Positions 1-8,861 of a DNA stretch of 64,000 nucleotides are shown piece after piece. Source of the DNA: Gillisella vitis (GTDB lineage Bacteria; Pseudomonadota; Alphaproteobacteria; Rhizobiales; Rhizobiaceae); assembly GCF_014204625.1 (NCBI RefSeq), contig NZ_JACHLU010000006.1, positions 62,001-126,000 of the forward strand. Direction: 5' to 3'. Under the pieces are notes generated by a model. The model was given only the letters and a program-made list of their open reading frames with translations. It had not been told where the DNA came from and ran no database searches. A program made the translations under genes and the position numbers. The number at the start of each line of letters is the position of its first letter. The first letter of the stretch is position 1.

Positions 1-2
1 AA

Positions 3-74
3 GTCGCGCTGAAAAACGTGCTGATGCTGGGTGCAAAAAATCCGACTCTGCGCCAGATTATTGCCGGGATTTAA
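3..74 (+). CDS. C-terminal end of an unidentified protein (partial)
   Basis: An open frame enters from the left edge and ends at TAA 72-74, giving the last 23 residues of a protein whose start lies outside the window (ending IIAGI). It is too short to assign to a family. It runs convergently toward gbcB, and its stop codon lies inside the palindrome at 61-84. Confidence 0.4.
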   Translation, partial: VALKNVLMLGAKNPTLRQIIAGI

Positions 75-84
75 ATCCCGGCAA
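61..84. terminator. 24-bp perfect palindrome between convergent genes
   Basis: The 12-base arms are perfect reverse complements (TTGCCGGGATTT and AAATCCCGGCAA). The palindrome covers the stop codon of the left partial gene and lies 10 bp beyond the gbcB stop, so it could end transcription from both sides. It lacks a strong U-tract, so the terminator role is inferred. Confidence 0.5.
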
Positions 85-93
85 CATCAAGTG

Positions 94-1176
94 TTACGCC
101 TCGATCTCGACATCGCCGATTGGCCGGGAGCAGCAGGCCAGAATATAGCCTTCCTCGATTTCCTCATCGAGAATGCCGCCGTTATGGGCCATCTCGACAT
201 CCCCGGACAGTTTCATCACCCGGCAGGTGCCGCACAGGCCGGATTCGCACGCCGCACCAATGCGCACACCAACCGAGCGAGCGGCCTGAAGCACGGTAAA
301 GCCCGGCTCGCACAGGGCATCCTTGCCCGCCATGGTGAAGGAGACCTTGTTGGGCGTTACATCGCCTGAAGGATCGGCCACCACCACCGGCATGGCAGGG
401 GCCACGGGCTGGAAGGTTTCCTCATGGTAGCGGCTCATATCAAACCCGGCACCGGCCAAGGATTCGCGCACCGTGGCCATGAACGGCTCCGGCCCGCAGC
501 AAAACACCGTGCGATCGAGAAAATCCGGGGCCAGCAGGCCAATCTTGGCCTTGTCAATAAAGCCACGCAGGCCGGACCATAACTGTGAGCGCTGCAATTG
601 CTCAACAATAAAGCCCAACTGGAAAAATGGCAGATAGCGCGCCTTATATTCCAGCTCCCAGCGGAAGATAATATCATCCGGCGAGCGGGCGCAGTGGATG
701 AAGGCAATGTCACTATCGGGCTGGCGGTCGGCCATATCACGGGTCATCGACATCATCGGCGTAATGCCGGAGCCTGCCGAGATAAACAGATATTTTTCAC
801 CGGGATGTTTGACGTAAGAAAAATCACCCAGCGGGCCAATGGCCTTGATTTTCATGCCGGGTTTCAGATTGTCAAACATCCAGCGGGTGCCGATGCTGTC
901 TTTCTGCGCCTTCACCGTCACCGCCACCGTATAGGGCCGTGATGGGCTGGACGACAGCGTATAGGTGCGCAACACCGGCTCGGGCCCCACCGGCAATTCC
1001 AGCGTGACAAACTGGCCGGGCAGATAGCGGAACCAATGTTCCGGGTGATCCGGCTTGAAGGTGAAGGTCATCACATCCGGGGCTTCCGGGGTCCATGCCA
1101 CACATTCCAGCAGATGGGTGCGGTCAGACCACGGGCGCATTTCATCGACGTGTTTGTAAGACTTCTCAATCGCCAT
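94..1176 (-). CDS. gbcB: Glycine betaine demethylase reductase subunit (ferredoxin reductase with C-terminal 2Fe-2S)
   Basis: This 360-residue flavoprotein should pass electrons from NAD(P)H to the Rieske oxygenase encoded just upstream. The FAD-binding motif RTYTLSSS lies at residues 70-77, the nucleotide-binding GSGITP at 135-140 and CCGPEPFM at 227-233. A plant-type 2Fe-2S domain closes the protein, with C310, C315, C318 and C348 or C349. This order (FAD, NAD, ferredoxin) is that of GbcB and stachydrine-demethylase reductases. It follows gbcA after 17 bp, consistent with a two-gene operon. The exact substrate (betaine, stachydrine or carnitine-type amine) cannot be fixed from sequence. Confidence 0.8.
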   Translation of the reverse strand: MAIEKSYKHVDEMRPWSDRTHLLECVAWTPEAPDVMTFTFKPDHPEHWFRYLPGQFVTLELPVGPEPVLRTYTLSSSPSRPYTVAVTVKAQKDSIGTRWMFDNLKPGMKIKAIGPLGDFSYVKHPGEKYLFISAGSGITPMMSMTRDMADRQPDSDIAFIHCARSPDDIIFRWELEYKARYLPFFQLGFIVEQLQRSQLWSGLRGFIDKAKIGLLAPDFLDRTVFCCGPEPFMATVRESLAGAGFDMSRYHEETFQPVAPAMPVVVADPSGDVTPNKVSFTMAGKDALCEPGFTVLQAARSVGVRIGAACESGLCGTCRVMKLSGDVEMAHNGGILDEEIEEGYILACCSRPIGDVEIEA

Positions 1177-1193
1177 GGTCTGCCAATAATCCC

Positions 1194-2438
1194 TTATGCC
1201 ACTACGGAAAGCGGGGCTTTCTCACCCTGCAAACGATCCGTCATGAAGTTTGCGTACCATTCCACAAACTGCATCACACCGCCTTCATGATCTGGAGAAT
1301 ACGGACCCGGCTCATAGGCAGGCGAGCGAATGCCAAAGGCATTTTCTTCAACAATCGAGCGGTCCTGATCATTGGTCATGTTCCACACATGGGTCAGATC
1401 ATGCAGATTGTAATCCACGCCTTCCACGGCATCCTTATGCACCAGCCAAGTGGTGGTCACTGCGGTTTCCTCGGCGCTGATCGGCAGCACGCGGAAGGAA
1501 ATGGCGTGATCACCCAGCAGGTGGTTCCATGTTGTTGGATAGTGGAACAACAGCATGGTGCCGATGTGCGAGATGGTCACATCATCCGACAGAGGCCGCT
1601 TCACGGCCCGCTTGCCATCCATCGTGTAGCTCTCGGCATCCTGCACCAGCGGCATACGCGCAACGCGAAACTGGCCGCTTTGATGCATGGTAAAGGTGCT
1701 GGGCAGGCCTGCCGCTTCACAACGCTGCCAATGTTCGGTAATCACCGGATCGTCGCCAGCACCCTGCACACCCGTGGCACTCGGCGCTTCAGGATAGGTG
1801 CGGCATAGTTCGGGATGGTTTCCGGCGCAATGGTAGCATTCGCGGTTGTTTTCCCACACCAGCTTCCAATTACCCTTTTCAATAATGGTGTTGCGATGGG
1901 CAATCTTGGCCTCTTTCAACCGATGCGGCAGCATGAAAGGCTCAATAGTGGCGCGCACGGGTGCAAAATCCAACGGCTGATCGGCCAGACAGATGAAGAT
2001 GTAGCCGCCAACACTCTCGCAGGCCACCGGCTTCATGCCATGCTGGGACTTATCAAAATCCTCGCCCATCTGGCGGGCAAACACCAGCGATCCATCCAGA
2101 TCATAGGTCCACTGATGATAAGGACAGACCAGCTTTGCCGATGCGCCGCGCTCTTGCGTACACACCCGATGGCCGCGATGACGACAGGTGTTGTGGAAGG
2201 CACGAATAAGACCATCACGGCCACGCACAACAACCACGGGATAATAACCCACCTGCACGGTGAAATAATTGCCAGCCTTGGGGATTTCGCAATCATGGCC
2301 CATAAACAGCCAGTCACGATACCAGATCATCTCCATATCGAGCTTGAAATAATCTTTGTCGATATAAAACGGCTGTTCCAGACTATAGCCTTCACGCCGA
2401 TTCTTAAGCTGACGCAGAACGGTGCTGTGAATATCCAT
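1194..2438 (-). CDS. gbcA: Rieske non-haem iron oxygenase, glycine betaine demethylase GbcA-like
   Basis: This 414-residue alpha subunit is expected to demethylate glycine betaine or a similar quaternary amine, releasing formaldehyde. The Rieske 2Fe-2S ligands are C85, H87, C105 and H108 (CRH...CPYH). The mononuclear iron site is in NNRECYHCAGNHPEL, with H203 and H208. The start at 2438 gives MDIHST and follows a GAGGGT ribosome site; a longer in-frame start at 2504 has no such support. It leads an operon with gbcB. No other betaine catabolism genes (dgc, sox) are nearby, so the substrate is inferred from family resemblance. Confidence 0.78.
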   Translation of the reverse strand: MDIHSTVLRQLKNRREGYSLEQPFYIDKDYFKLDMEMIWYRDWLFMGHDCEIPKAGNYFTVQVGYYPVVVVRGRDGLIRAFHNTCRHRGHRVCTQERGASAKLVCPYHQWTYDLDGSLVFARQMGEDFDKSQHGMKPVACESVGGYIFICLADQPLDFAPVRATIEPFMLPHRLKEAKIAHRNTIIEKGNWKLVWENNRECYHCAGNHPELCRTYPEAPSATGVQGAGDDPVITEHWQRCEAAGLPSTFTMHQSGQFRVARMPLVQDAESYTMDGKRAVKRPLSDDVTISHIGTMLLFHYPTTWNHLLGDHAISFRVLPISAEETAVTTTWLVHKDAVEGVDYNLHDLTHVWNMTNDQDRSIVEENAFGIRSPAYEPGPYSPDHEGGVMQFVEWYANFMTDRLQGEKAPLSVVA

Positions 2439-2754
2439 GATACCCTCGTTTTCCGACCAGCGCGGGAGCATCAACAGGAAGGCTCTCCTTCCCCTGATCC
2501 GCACAGCGCGACCTATCCTTATGACCTGCCCATCCCCGCAAGCTTTGCGATTCTACCCCATTGAGCGGATCAGAACCATTGTTTTTCCGAGAGTTTGAGC
2601 TTTGCTCTATCTAGCCACAAGCAGGCCCCTTGCGCCCGCTTGGCCTACGACATCGCAGATATGGATTGCGACATGGGGTGATTTCAACAACTGGCCCAAT
2701 GCGGCCAGTCCAAGGCCATGCCGATATGTCCGGACGTGGACAGGAAAATTCGAC
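2439..2754. other. Divergent intergenic region
   Basis: This 316-bp stretch separates gbcA from the DUF1348-tetR unit and must hold the gbcA promoter. Small open frames here look spurious: no ribosome sites and no recognisable protein. I see no clear repeat or RNA gene. Confidence 0.4.
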
Positions 2755-2813
2755 TTGACAGATAAGTTATCGAAGCTCATTGTACCGATCAGTAAATAGA
2801 TTACCAATCAGTA
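2755..2813 (+). promoter_or_regulatory. Promoter with tandem TetR-type operators
   Basis: A TTGACA hexamer lies at 2755-2760. Downstream are two near-palindromic 12-mers, TACCGATCAGTA (2783-2794) and TACCAATCAGTA (2802-2813), 19 bp apart start to start. They end 22 bp before the DUF1348 start codon. Similar TACCGATCGGTA-like palindromes are common TetR operators. Control by the TetR gene at 3303 is inferred. Confidence 0.6.
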
Positions 2814-2835
2814 CAAACCAAGGAAAGGACTTACC

Positions 2836-3300
2836 ATGTCACGCCCACCACTCCCACCATTCACCCGTGAAAGTGCAATCGAGAAGGTTCGTCTGGCCGA
2901 AGACGGCTGGAATACGCGAGATGCTGCCAAGGTCGCACAAGCTTATACGCTTGATACCCGTTGGCGTAACCGCGTAGAGTTCTGCACCACGCGTGAAGAA
3001 GCGCAGGCATTCCTGACACGCAAGTGGAACAAGGAGCATGAATACCGTCTCATCAAGGAGCTTTGGGCCTTCACGGATAACCGCATCGCTGTGCGCTATG
3101 CGTATGAATATCGTGATGATGGCAATCGCTGGTATCGTGCATACGGAAATGAAAACTGGGAATTCAATGAGGACGGACTGATGGCGCATAGGCACGCAAG
3201 CATCAATGAAATGCCGATCTCTGAAAGCGACCGCCTGTTCCACTGGCCGCTCGGTCGCAGGCCAGATGATCACCCCAGCCTCAGCGATTTGGGCCTCTAA
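2836..3300 (+). CDS. DUF1348 (nuclear transport factor 2-like fold) protein
   Basis: This 154-residue protein matches the DUF1348 group of the SnoaL/NTF2-like superfamily: an N-terminal helix ([20 protein letters not shown]) followed by aromatic-rich strands containing [17 protein letters not shown] and WEFNEDG. Such proteins form cone-shaped dimers around a small pocket, but no enzyme activity is established for this group. A good ribosome site (AAGGAAAGGA) precedes ATG 2836. The tetR gene begins 2 bp after its stop, so the two are probably cotranscribed and TetR-controlled. A ligand-detoxifying role is only a guess from context. Confidence 0.75.
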   Translation: MSRPPLPPFTRESAIEKVRLAEDGWNTRDAAKVAQAYTLDTRWRNRVEFCTTREEAQAFLTRKWNKEHEYRLIKELWAFTDNRIAVRYAYEYRDDGNRWYRAYGNENWEFNEDGLMAHRHASINEMPISESDRLFHWPLGRRPDDHPSLSDLGL

Positions 3301-3302
3301 TC

Positions 3303-3863
3303 ATGGCCCGCTTGATCGCCGAAAGATCCGACACTATCGCGCCCTTGGCCGAAGTGTTTCGTGAATACGGCTTTGAAGGTGCAAGCCTTGCCCTGATCAG
3401 CAAGGCGACCGGCCTCGGCAAAGGCAGCCTTTACCACTTTTTCCCAGAAGGCAAGGAAGAGATGGTGCGGGCAGTGCTGACCGAAATCGAGCAATGGTTC
3501 GAGGATGCGGTCTACGCCCCCCTCAGAAACGGGAGCGATGCCAATGCAGCGATCGATACAATGCTCGATGCCGTCACGGATTACTTCAAATCCGGTAGAC
3601 GCGTATGCCTCGTCGGTGCCCTTGCCGTCGGGAATACGCGGGATCGTTTCTCGCAAGCCATTCAAGGATATTTCGTAAGCTGGGTAGATGCCTTGCAATC
3701 CGCGCTTATTCGGCAGGGAAAGGATGATAGTCTGGCACGTGCCCTCTCGGAAGACGCCGTACTCTCCATACAAGGCGCAATCGTGCTGTCTCGAGCGCTA
3801 GACGATCCTGCCGTGTTTCAACGCGCCATCGACCAGCTTCGGCGAAGACTTATGGAAAGATGA
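3303..3863 (+). CDS. TetR/AcrR-family transcriptional regulator
   Basis: This 186-residue regulator has the TetR DNA-binding domain at its N-terminus. The helix-turn-helix lies near residues 28-47 (SLALISKATGLGKGSLYHFF), followed by the usual all-helical ligand and dimer domain. It lies 2 bp downstream of the DUF1348 gene and is probably coupled to its translation. The tandem operator at 2783-2813 suggests that it represses its own operon. The inducer is unknown. Confidence 0.85.
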   Translation: MARLIAERSDTIAPLAEVFREYGFEGASLALISKATGLGKGSLYHFFPEGKEEMVRAVLTEIEQWFEDAVYAPLRNGSDANAAIDTMLDAVTDYFKSGRRVCLVGALAVGNTRDRFSQAIQGYFVSWVDALQSALIRQGKDDSLARALSEDAVLSIQGAIVLSRALDDPAVFQRAIDQLRRRLMER

Positions 3864-3916
3864 AATAGCCAGGCTTCGGCGTTTTACAGTGCAGCAAGGT
3901 TGGCGACAAAATTTCA

Positions 3917-3957
3917 CAAGGCCAATAGATCAGATAACATCCGATCGATTGGCCTTG
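3917..3957. terminator. Hairpin between convergent tetR and chemoreceptor genes
   Basis: CAAGGCCAAT (3917-3926) and ATTGGCCTTG (3948-3957) form a perfect 10-bp stem around a 21-base loop. It lies 54 bp after the tetR stop and 77 bp from the chemoreceptor stop. There is no U-tract, so it could also be a binding site. Confidence 0.4.
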
Positions 3958-4033
3958 AAAGGACATATTGATTGTCACATTGGAGATGTAGTCAGCGTCA
4001 CAAAATACCCGGCGCTGATCCCCGACACGACCC

Positions 4034-5869
4034 TCACGCCGCATAGGACATCCCGGAACTCCCCACGCCACGGCCAATCTGGAACTGCCCCAACAATTGC
4101 CGAAGCTTGTTCACCTCGCCGGCCAGTGATGCGCTGGCGGCGGTGGTTTCTTCCACCATGGCGGCGTTTTGTTGGGTCATCTGGTCCATGTGGTTGACGG
4201 CGCTGTTGACCTGGGTGAGGCCCACGGATTGTTCCTGCGCCGAGGTGGCGATGGCGTCCATATGGCCGTTGGCGGTGGAGACATAGTCTTCGATGGTTTT
4301 GAGCACGTTGCCAGTATCACGCACGAGGGTAACGCCATTGCCCACCTCTTCCGAGGAATTGCGGATCAGTTCCTTGATTTCCTTGGCGGCCTGCGCCGAG
4401 CGTTGGGCCAGTTCGCGCACTTCCTGCGCCACCACCGCAAAGCCCTTGCCTGCTTCACCCGCTCTTGCGGCTTCAACGCCTGCGTTGAGGGCCAGAAGGT
4501 TGGTCTGGAAGGCGATTTCGTCGATCACGCCGATGATGTTGGAAATCTGGCCGGAAGATGCCTCGATGCGCTGCATGGCATCAACCGCGCTGGCCACCAC
4601 CTGGCCAGACTGACGGGCGGCCTTGTTGGCCTCAATCACCACGGCGCGGGCTTCCTGCGTGCGCTTGGCCGAGTTGGAGACATTGACAGTAATTTCATCC
4701 AGAGCGGCAGAGGTTTCTTCCAGCGAGGCCGCCTGCTGTTCGGTGCGCTTGGAAAGATCGCCAGCGCCAGAGGCAATTTCGGAAGAGCCATTGTTGATAT
4801 TGGTGACCGACTCGAGGATAGCGCCCATCGTCTGGCCAAGGGTGCGGACCGATTGATTGAAATCGTGGCGAAGGCCTTCAAACTCTTCGGAAAAGGCATC
4901 CCGCAGCTCAACGGTCAGATCGCCATCAGCCAGGCGCTTCAGGCCGGTCGCAAGGCCGGAGGTGGCAACCATCAAACGCGCCCGCGCATCGTCCTCGGCT
5001 TTCTGCTGGGCCTGCTTGCGTTGCTCCTCAAGACGAAGCCTGCCGGCTTCCGCATCGGCTTCCAACTGGTGCTTGGCCACGGCATCCTTGCGGAAGATCT
5101 CAACGGCGTCGCACATCTGGCCGATCTCGTCGCCGCGAGGGCCAAAAGCCGTCGAGGGCGTGGTGTCGCCGGACGAAAGCCGATGCATAGCCTCCACAAG
5201 CAATTTGAGTGGTATTACCACCGTGGCCCGCAAAACAAAGGCTGTCAGGGCAAGCACCAAGACGATTGCAATCTGGATTGCGCCATTAATGGTCTCTGAG
5301 CGCGCTTCTGTTGCCTGCAAAGTGCTCCGTGCCTCTGTGGTTAACTGGCGTGTCGTCGCAACAGCATTTTGAAACGCCACATTCAATTTCGATGTCACCG
5401 GCCGGGTGTATTGATCTCGGCGCGCAGTCAACGCAACAAGATCCTGACTTAGCTGCGCCCGCTGCTCTTTGACAAAATCCATTATCTTGACAGACGCCAG
5501 CGCATAATCGCCAAGGCCCGTTGAAATCGCCTGAAGCGGCTCTGGATTGACAGCAATACGAATGGCTTCTTTCAGGTTGTCCTGACCGGTGAGAGCTGAT
5601 TTTTTGACCGCAGCCATTTCAGTCTCAACGTCTTTGACTGTTGGCGCTAACATGATGTTTCGTACACCACTTTTCATCTCCACAAAGGCCTTGTCGGCAG
5701 CAGAGATGCCATCCAGAACCGCCTGTTCGCGCGAAACGATGTTTTGAGCCGCCTTTATTTTGCTGGCCGTCCATTGCTGGTTGGCAACCATGCCCAAAAC
5801 CATGGCCACGCCAAGGCCCGAAGCAATGTAGATTTTCTTTGCAATCGTCATATTCGATAGAAACGACAT
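4034..5869 (-). CDS. Methyl-accepting chemotaxis protein with double HAMP-like region
   Basis: This 611-residue inner-membrane chemoreceptor should signal to CheA/CheW. A transmembrane segment lies near residues 10-30, followed by a helical periplasmic domain of about 160 residues resembling a four-helix-bundle sensor. A second membrane segment lies near 195-217 and then a HAMP domain. A further HAMP-like segment ([11 protein letters not shown]) precedes the signalling domain. The conserved hairpin tip includes [20 protein letters not shown]. The C-terminus (GMSYAA) has no CheR/CheB-docking pentapeptide. It differs from the two Cache receptors at 23.6 and 25.9 kb. The ligand is unknown. Confidence 0.88.
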   Translation of the reverse strand: MSFLSNMTIAKKIYIASGLGVAMVLGMVANQQWTASKIKAAQNIVSREQAVLDGISAADKAFVEMKSGVRNIMLAPTVKDVETEMAAVKKSALTGQDNLKEAIRIAVNPEPLQAISTGLGDYALASVKIMDFVKEQRAQLSQDLVALTARRDQYTRPVTSKLNVAFQNAVATTRQLTTEARSTLQATEARSETINGAIQIAIVLVLALTAFVLRATVVIPLKLLVEAMHRLSSGDTTPSTAFGPRGDEIGQMCDAVEIFRKDAVAKHQLEADAEAGRLRLEEQRKQAQQKAEDDARARLMVATSGLATGLKRLADGDLTVELRDAFSEEFEGLRHDFNQSVRTLGQTMGAILESVTNINNGSSEIASGAGDLSKRTEQQAASLEETSAALDEITVNVSNSAKRTQEARAVVIEANKAARQSGQVVASAVDAMQRIEASSGQISNIIGVIDEIAFQTNLLALNAGVEAARAGEAGKGFAVVAQEVRELAQRSAQAAKEIKELIRNSSEEVGNGVTLVRDTGNVLKTIEDYVSTANGHMDAIATSAQEQSVGLTQVNSAVNHMDQMTQQNAAMVEETTAASASLAGEVNKLRQLLGQFQIGRGVGSSGMSYAA

Positions 5870-6200
5870 CCTAGCTCCTCATGCAGGACTCAACCCCGCA
5901 CCCCCTGATGACACTTTCTGGCCCCACGGCTCTCGACGTGGATGTCAGCATATTTTGTGAAAAATCAACAAAGTCGAAGCACTACAGTGCCTTACGCCAC
6001 CGATGGCGCACAAAGTCCCGCCGTAGCTCTATACGTTTTGCTGCTTTGCGGTCATGAGCTGGACGTCATTCCACCCAGACAACACTGTGTCCACTTCACC
6101 ATCAAGCAGACCACTTACACCAAGGGTCATTGTCAATGAAACTTGGCTTGACAGCGCCCTACGCTGTTTATGGAGCGCAAAGGTTTGCTGCTTTTGTCTC

Positions 6201-6246
6201 ATTTGTCTTTTCGGAAAACCGGATTCCACTTTTCCTGACAAACTCT
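6201..6246 (-). repeat. Family A 47-bp repeat, copy 1
   Basis: One of six clear copies of an element reading, on one strand, AGAGTTTGTCAGGGAAAAGT...TTTTCGGAAAAGACAAA. It has inverted ends (TTTGTC...GACAAA). Compare 6460, 25774, 35044, 59801 and 60103. Confidence 0.7.
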
Positions 6247-6459
6247 AAAACTGACCACATGTCAGAAGGCGTGCAAATATTTTTCCAACAACCCAATATT
6301 GAAGATATTCATTTAAGCAATAGTTAATTTAACACACCAAAAAGAAGCAATGTGAAATTAAATGCCACCCATCTCATATTCTTGATAATTATCAAGACTT
6401 TATACGCCATTCAGGCGACAGGAACCACAACACACGACACACAGATTTTGTCTGCGCGC

Positions 6460-6505
6460 GTTTGTCAGGGAAAAGTGGAACCCGGTTTTACGGATCAGAC
6501 AAAAG
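6460..6505 (+). repeat. Family A 47-bp repeat, copy 2
   Basis: Same element as at 6201 but in the opposite orientation, with the variant centre GGAACCCGGTTTTACGGATC. It is followed by a diverged GCTTGTCAGGTTCAGATTGA hairpin like that at 25721-25756. Confidence 0.65.
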
Positions 6506-6563
6506 AAGACGTTTAGAGCTTGTCAGGTTCAGATTGAACCAGACAGACTCTACAGCGCCAAAC

Positions 6564-7682
6564 TCACACCACCGCTGGCTTATAAATCAGCCAATCCTTC
6601 GGCACATATTTGTTTTCCGCAGAGGCACCGTAAAGTGTCACGGTATCGCCGCCGGACGATTTGGAGGCGCTCAACGCCCGTTCTGAATAGGTCATGAGGT
6701 CAAAGGCGTTGGCGGCCTGCTCGGACAGGCACACGCCGAAGGACATGGTGAGCGGGCCCAAAGAACCGTTAGAGCCGGAACCATTGGAGCCGGGCCCGTT
6801 GAAACCGGGCCCATTGAAACCAGGATTGACCACGGCAGTGGCTTTCAACTTGGCGCGGACAGAGTTGACGATACGGCTGATTTCGTCCTTGTCGGAGGTG
6901 TAGAACAACAGGCCAAAGCGGCTGCCATCAAAGCGGCAGGCGAGATCATCCTTGCCGGCCACGGCTTTCACCACCTTGGCAATCTGCTTGATGAAACGCT
7001 CGGTCACGGTTGGGCCGAGATGATCAGACAATCTGGCAAAATCATCGATTTCGCCAACCGCCAGCCCGCACAGAATGGGCAGGTCAATATTGGCATAAAT
7101 ATTGGCCAAAGCCTTGTTGAAGGCGCGTCGGCTGCCCATGCCGGTCAGGGGATCAATGAATTTGGCCTGCGCCACTTCATCGGCCTCGCGCTGCACATCG
7201 GCCAGCTGTTCGGTTTTTTCCACCACGGTTTTCACGACATTGCTGTTTTCGGCCACGCGCTGGTCGGTGGCAGCTTTCAGCGCCTGAATCGAGCGGCTGA
7301 GTTCGGGATTGCCCAGATCATTTTCGCTCAACATTTCCTTGGTGGCATCGCCAATCAGGCGACCATAATCGGTGAGCGAGATTTTTTCCTGATTGAGCAG
7401 ATTGATAAAGCTGCTCATTTCAGCGCGCACGGTGTTGTTCTGGCGCGCCAGCAGGCCATCTTCATGGTGATGCGGCAGATATTTGCGGCCCAGCACATCC
7501 AGCGCTTCCTGGGTCTTGACCTTGCCCAGTGCGATGAACTCACGCACCAGATCGGGATTGCTGCCCGAATAGGCTTCGTAGACCAGTTCATAATTGCGCG
7601 GAAGCCCTTCGATGCCCATTTGGTGCATCGCTGTTGCCACACGAAGCGCGATACTGGACGCCGGATTTTTGACAGGCTGCAT
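6564..7682 (-). CDS. Degenerate GGDEF-domain protein
   Basis: This 372-residue cytoplasmic protein has an N-terminal helical region of about 165 residues, common in rhizobial diguanylate cyclase-like proteins. A GGDEF-type fold begins near DPLTGMGSRRAF. The signature loop reads RFDGSRFG where active cyclases have RxGGDEF, so the metal-binding and catalytic acids are missing. Activity as a diguanylate cyclase is therefore unlikely; a GTP- or c-di-GMP-sensing or scaffold role is possible. Between the signature loop and the conserved SFGVC strand sits a Gly/Asn/Pro-rich insertion made by four 15-bp tandem repeats (6762-6821). It is monocistronic. Confidence 0.75.
   Translation of the reverse strand: MQPVKNPASSIALRVATAMHQMGIEGLPRNYELVYEAYSGSNPDLVREFIALGKVKTQEALDVLGRKYLPHHHEDGLLARQNNTVRAEMSSFINLLNQEKISLTDYGRLIGDATKEMLSENDLGNPELSRSIQALKAATDQRVAENSNVVKTVVEKTEQLADVQREADEVAQAKFIDPLTGMGSRRAFNKALANIYANIDLPILCGLAVGEIDDFARLSDHLGPTVTERFIKQIAKVVKAVAGKDDLACRFDGSRFGLLFYTSDKDEISRIVNSVRAKLKATAVVNPGFNGPGFNGPGSNGSGSNGSLGPLTMSFGVCLSEQAANAFDLMTYSERALSASKSSGGDTVTLYGASAENKYVPKDWLIYKPAVV
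6762..6821 (-). repeat. Four tandem 15-bp units inside the GGDEF gene
   Basis: Units lie at 6762-6776, 6777-6791, 6792-6806 and 6807-6821; the last two differ at one base. They encode GFNGP, GFNGP, GSNGS and GSNGS on the minus strand. The unit length of 15 keeps frame, so copy number could change without breaking the gene. Confidence 0.85.
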
Positions 7683-7868
7683 CGAGTGCTATCCTCGGTT
7701 CATAGCTGTTATTCTCCAGAACTGTAGCCAGACAGTTCTTTCTTTCAGTTACATGGATGCATAAAGTTTTACAGTTTCCTAAACAGAGCTTAAAATTGTG
7801 ATGGTTGCAACGAATTTATCCATCGAAAAGCCTTTGCCCACACGCTTCATGCGGAGTATGCAGACAGC

Positions 7869-8843
7869 ATGGCACAGCGCATCTCCATATCCCCTTCGCC
7901 GCAAGCGGCGATTTCCGCAACGCTCCCGCTTTTGCACAGCGGCGAGATTATCGCCGTTCCCACAGAAACCGTCTATGGGCTGGCGGCCGATGCCACCAAT
8001 GGACAGGCCATCACCCGCATCTATCAGACCAAGGGGCGGCCACGGTTCAATCCGCTGATCTGCCATATGGCCAATCTGGCCATGGCAGAGCGCTATGCCG
8101 CGTTTGATCCGCTGTCGCGGCAATTGGCTGAAGCGTTCTGGCCGGGTCCGCTGACGCTGATTGTGCCGCTCAAGCCTGAAAGTGGCATTCATCCGCTGGC
8201 CTCTGCCGGGCTGGACACAGTGGGCGTGCGAGTGCCGCGCGGCTTTACCGCAGCGTTGATTGCCGCGTTTGATCGGCCCTTAGCGGCCCCCAGCGCCAAC
8301 ACGTCCGGTCGCATCAGCCCCACCACGGCCGATCATGTCCAAGACGATCTGGGCGATAAAATTCCGCTGATTGTCGATGCAGGTGCTGCCGGTGTCGGCG
8401 TTGAGTCGACCATTTTGAAGGTAGAGGATGGTCAAATCCGGCTGCTGCGCCCCGGTGGGCTTTCCGTGGAAGAGATTGAAGCGGCAACCGGGCGCTCGGT
8501 GATCAGACAGGAAAAGGCCGGTGCGATTATTGAAGCGCCCGGCATGTTGGCCTCCCACTATGCCCCCAATGCCAGCGTGCGCCTGAATGCCGTCGAGGTG
8601 TTTGAGGGTGAAGCGGTCATGACCTTTGGCGATTTCAAACCAGCGGGCCTTGAAAAGGCGAAAGCTGTGCTGCATCTCAGTGAGACAGGCGATCTGGCCG
8701 AAGCGGCAGCGAACCTGTTCAGTTTCATGAAGACCGCAGACGCCAGCGGCGCATTGCGTATTGCCTTTACAACCATTCCCGGCCACGGACTTGGCGAGGC
8801 CATCAATGATCGGCTGGCGCGGGCCGCAGCCCCCAGAGAATAA
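7869..8843 (+). CDS. tsaC: Sua5-type L-threonylcarbamoyladenylate synthase
   Basis: This 324-residue enzyme makes threonylcarbamoyl-AMP from threonine, bicarbonate and ATP, the first step of t6A modification at position 37 of ANN-decoding tRNAs. The YrdC domain spans about residues 15-200, with VPTETVYGLA, the TKGRPRFNPL segment and APSANTSG. A C-terminal Sua5 domain follows the linker ASHYAP, so this is the long Sua5 form rather than the short TsaC. It is followed after 18 bp by the FAD oxidase gene on the same strand. A GGAG lies upstream of ATG 7869. Confidence 0.92.
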   Translation: MAQRISISPSPQAAISATLPLLHSGEIIAVPTETVYGLAADATNGQAITRIYQTKGRPRFNPLICHMANLAMAERYAAFDPLSRQLAEAFWPGPLTLIVPLKPESGIHPLASAGLDTVGVRVPRGFTAALIAAFDRPLAAPSANTSGRISPTTADHVQDDLGDKIPLIVDAGAAGVGVESTILKVEDGQIRLLRPGGLSVEEIEAATGRSVIRQEKAGAIIEAPGMLASHYAPNASVRLNAVEVFEGEAVMTFGDFKPAGLEKAKAVLHLSETGDLAEAAANLFSFMKTADASGALRIAFTTIPGHGLGEAINDRLARAAAPRE

Positions 8844-8861
8844 CAAGCAGGACCAAACCCG

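Larger units (their letters stand above)
5870..6563. other. 694-bp repeat-bearing intergenic region
   Basis: No credible gene was found. The region holds two copies of the 47-bp repeat (family A, 6201-6246 and 6460-6505) in opposite orientation. Degenerate versions of the mosaic repeat seen intact at 25615-25821 lie near 5981-6056 and 6148-6202. The segment 6505-6560 resembles its GTCTGTCAGG-type hairpin. Between 6250 and 6410 the DNA is AT-rich. Promoters for the chemoreceptor probably lie near 5870-5950. Confidence 0.5.

Noticed and set aside
2602-2807. Two overlapping 65-66-codon frames between gbcA and the DUF1348 gene
   Set aside because: They have no ribosome sites and no recognisable protein, and they overlap the TetR-controlled promoter region.
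4169-5299. 376-codon open frame on the plus strand opposite the chemoreceptor gene
   Set aside because: It is the antisense shadow of a clear methyl-accepting protein and has no ribosome site or family resemblance. The same applies to long frames opposite glyS, kup, apbC and the TPR gene.
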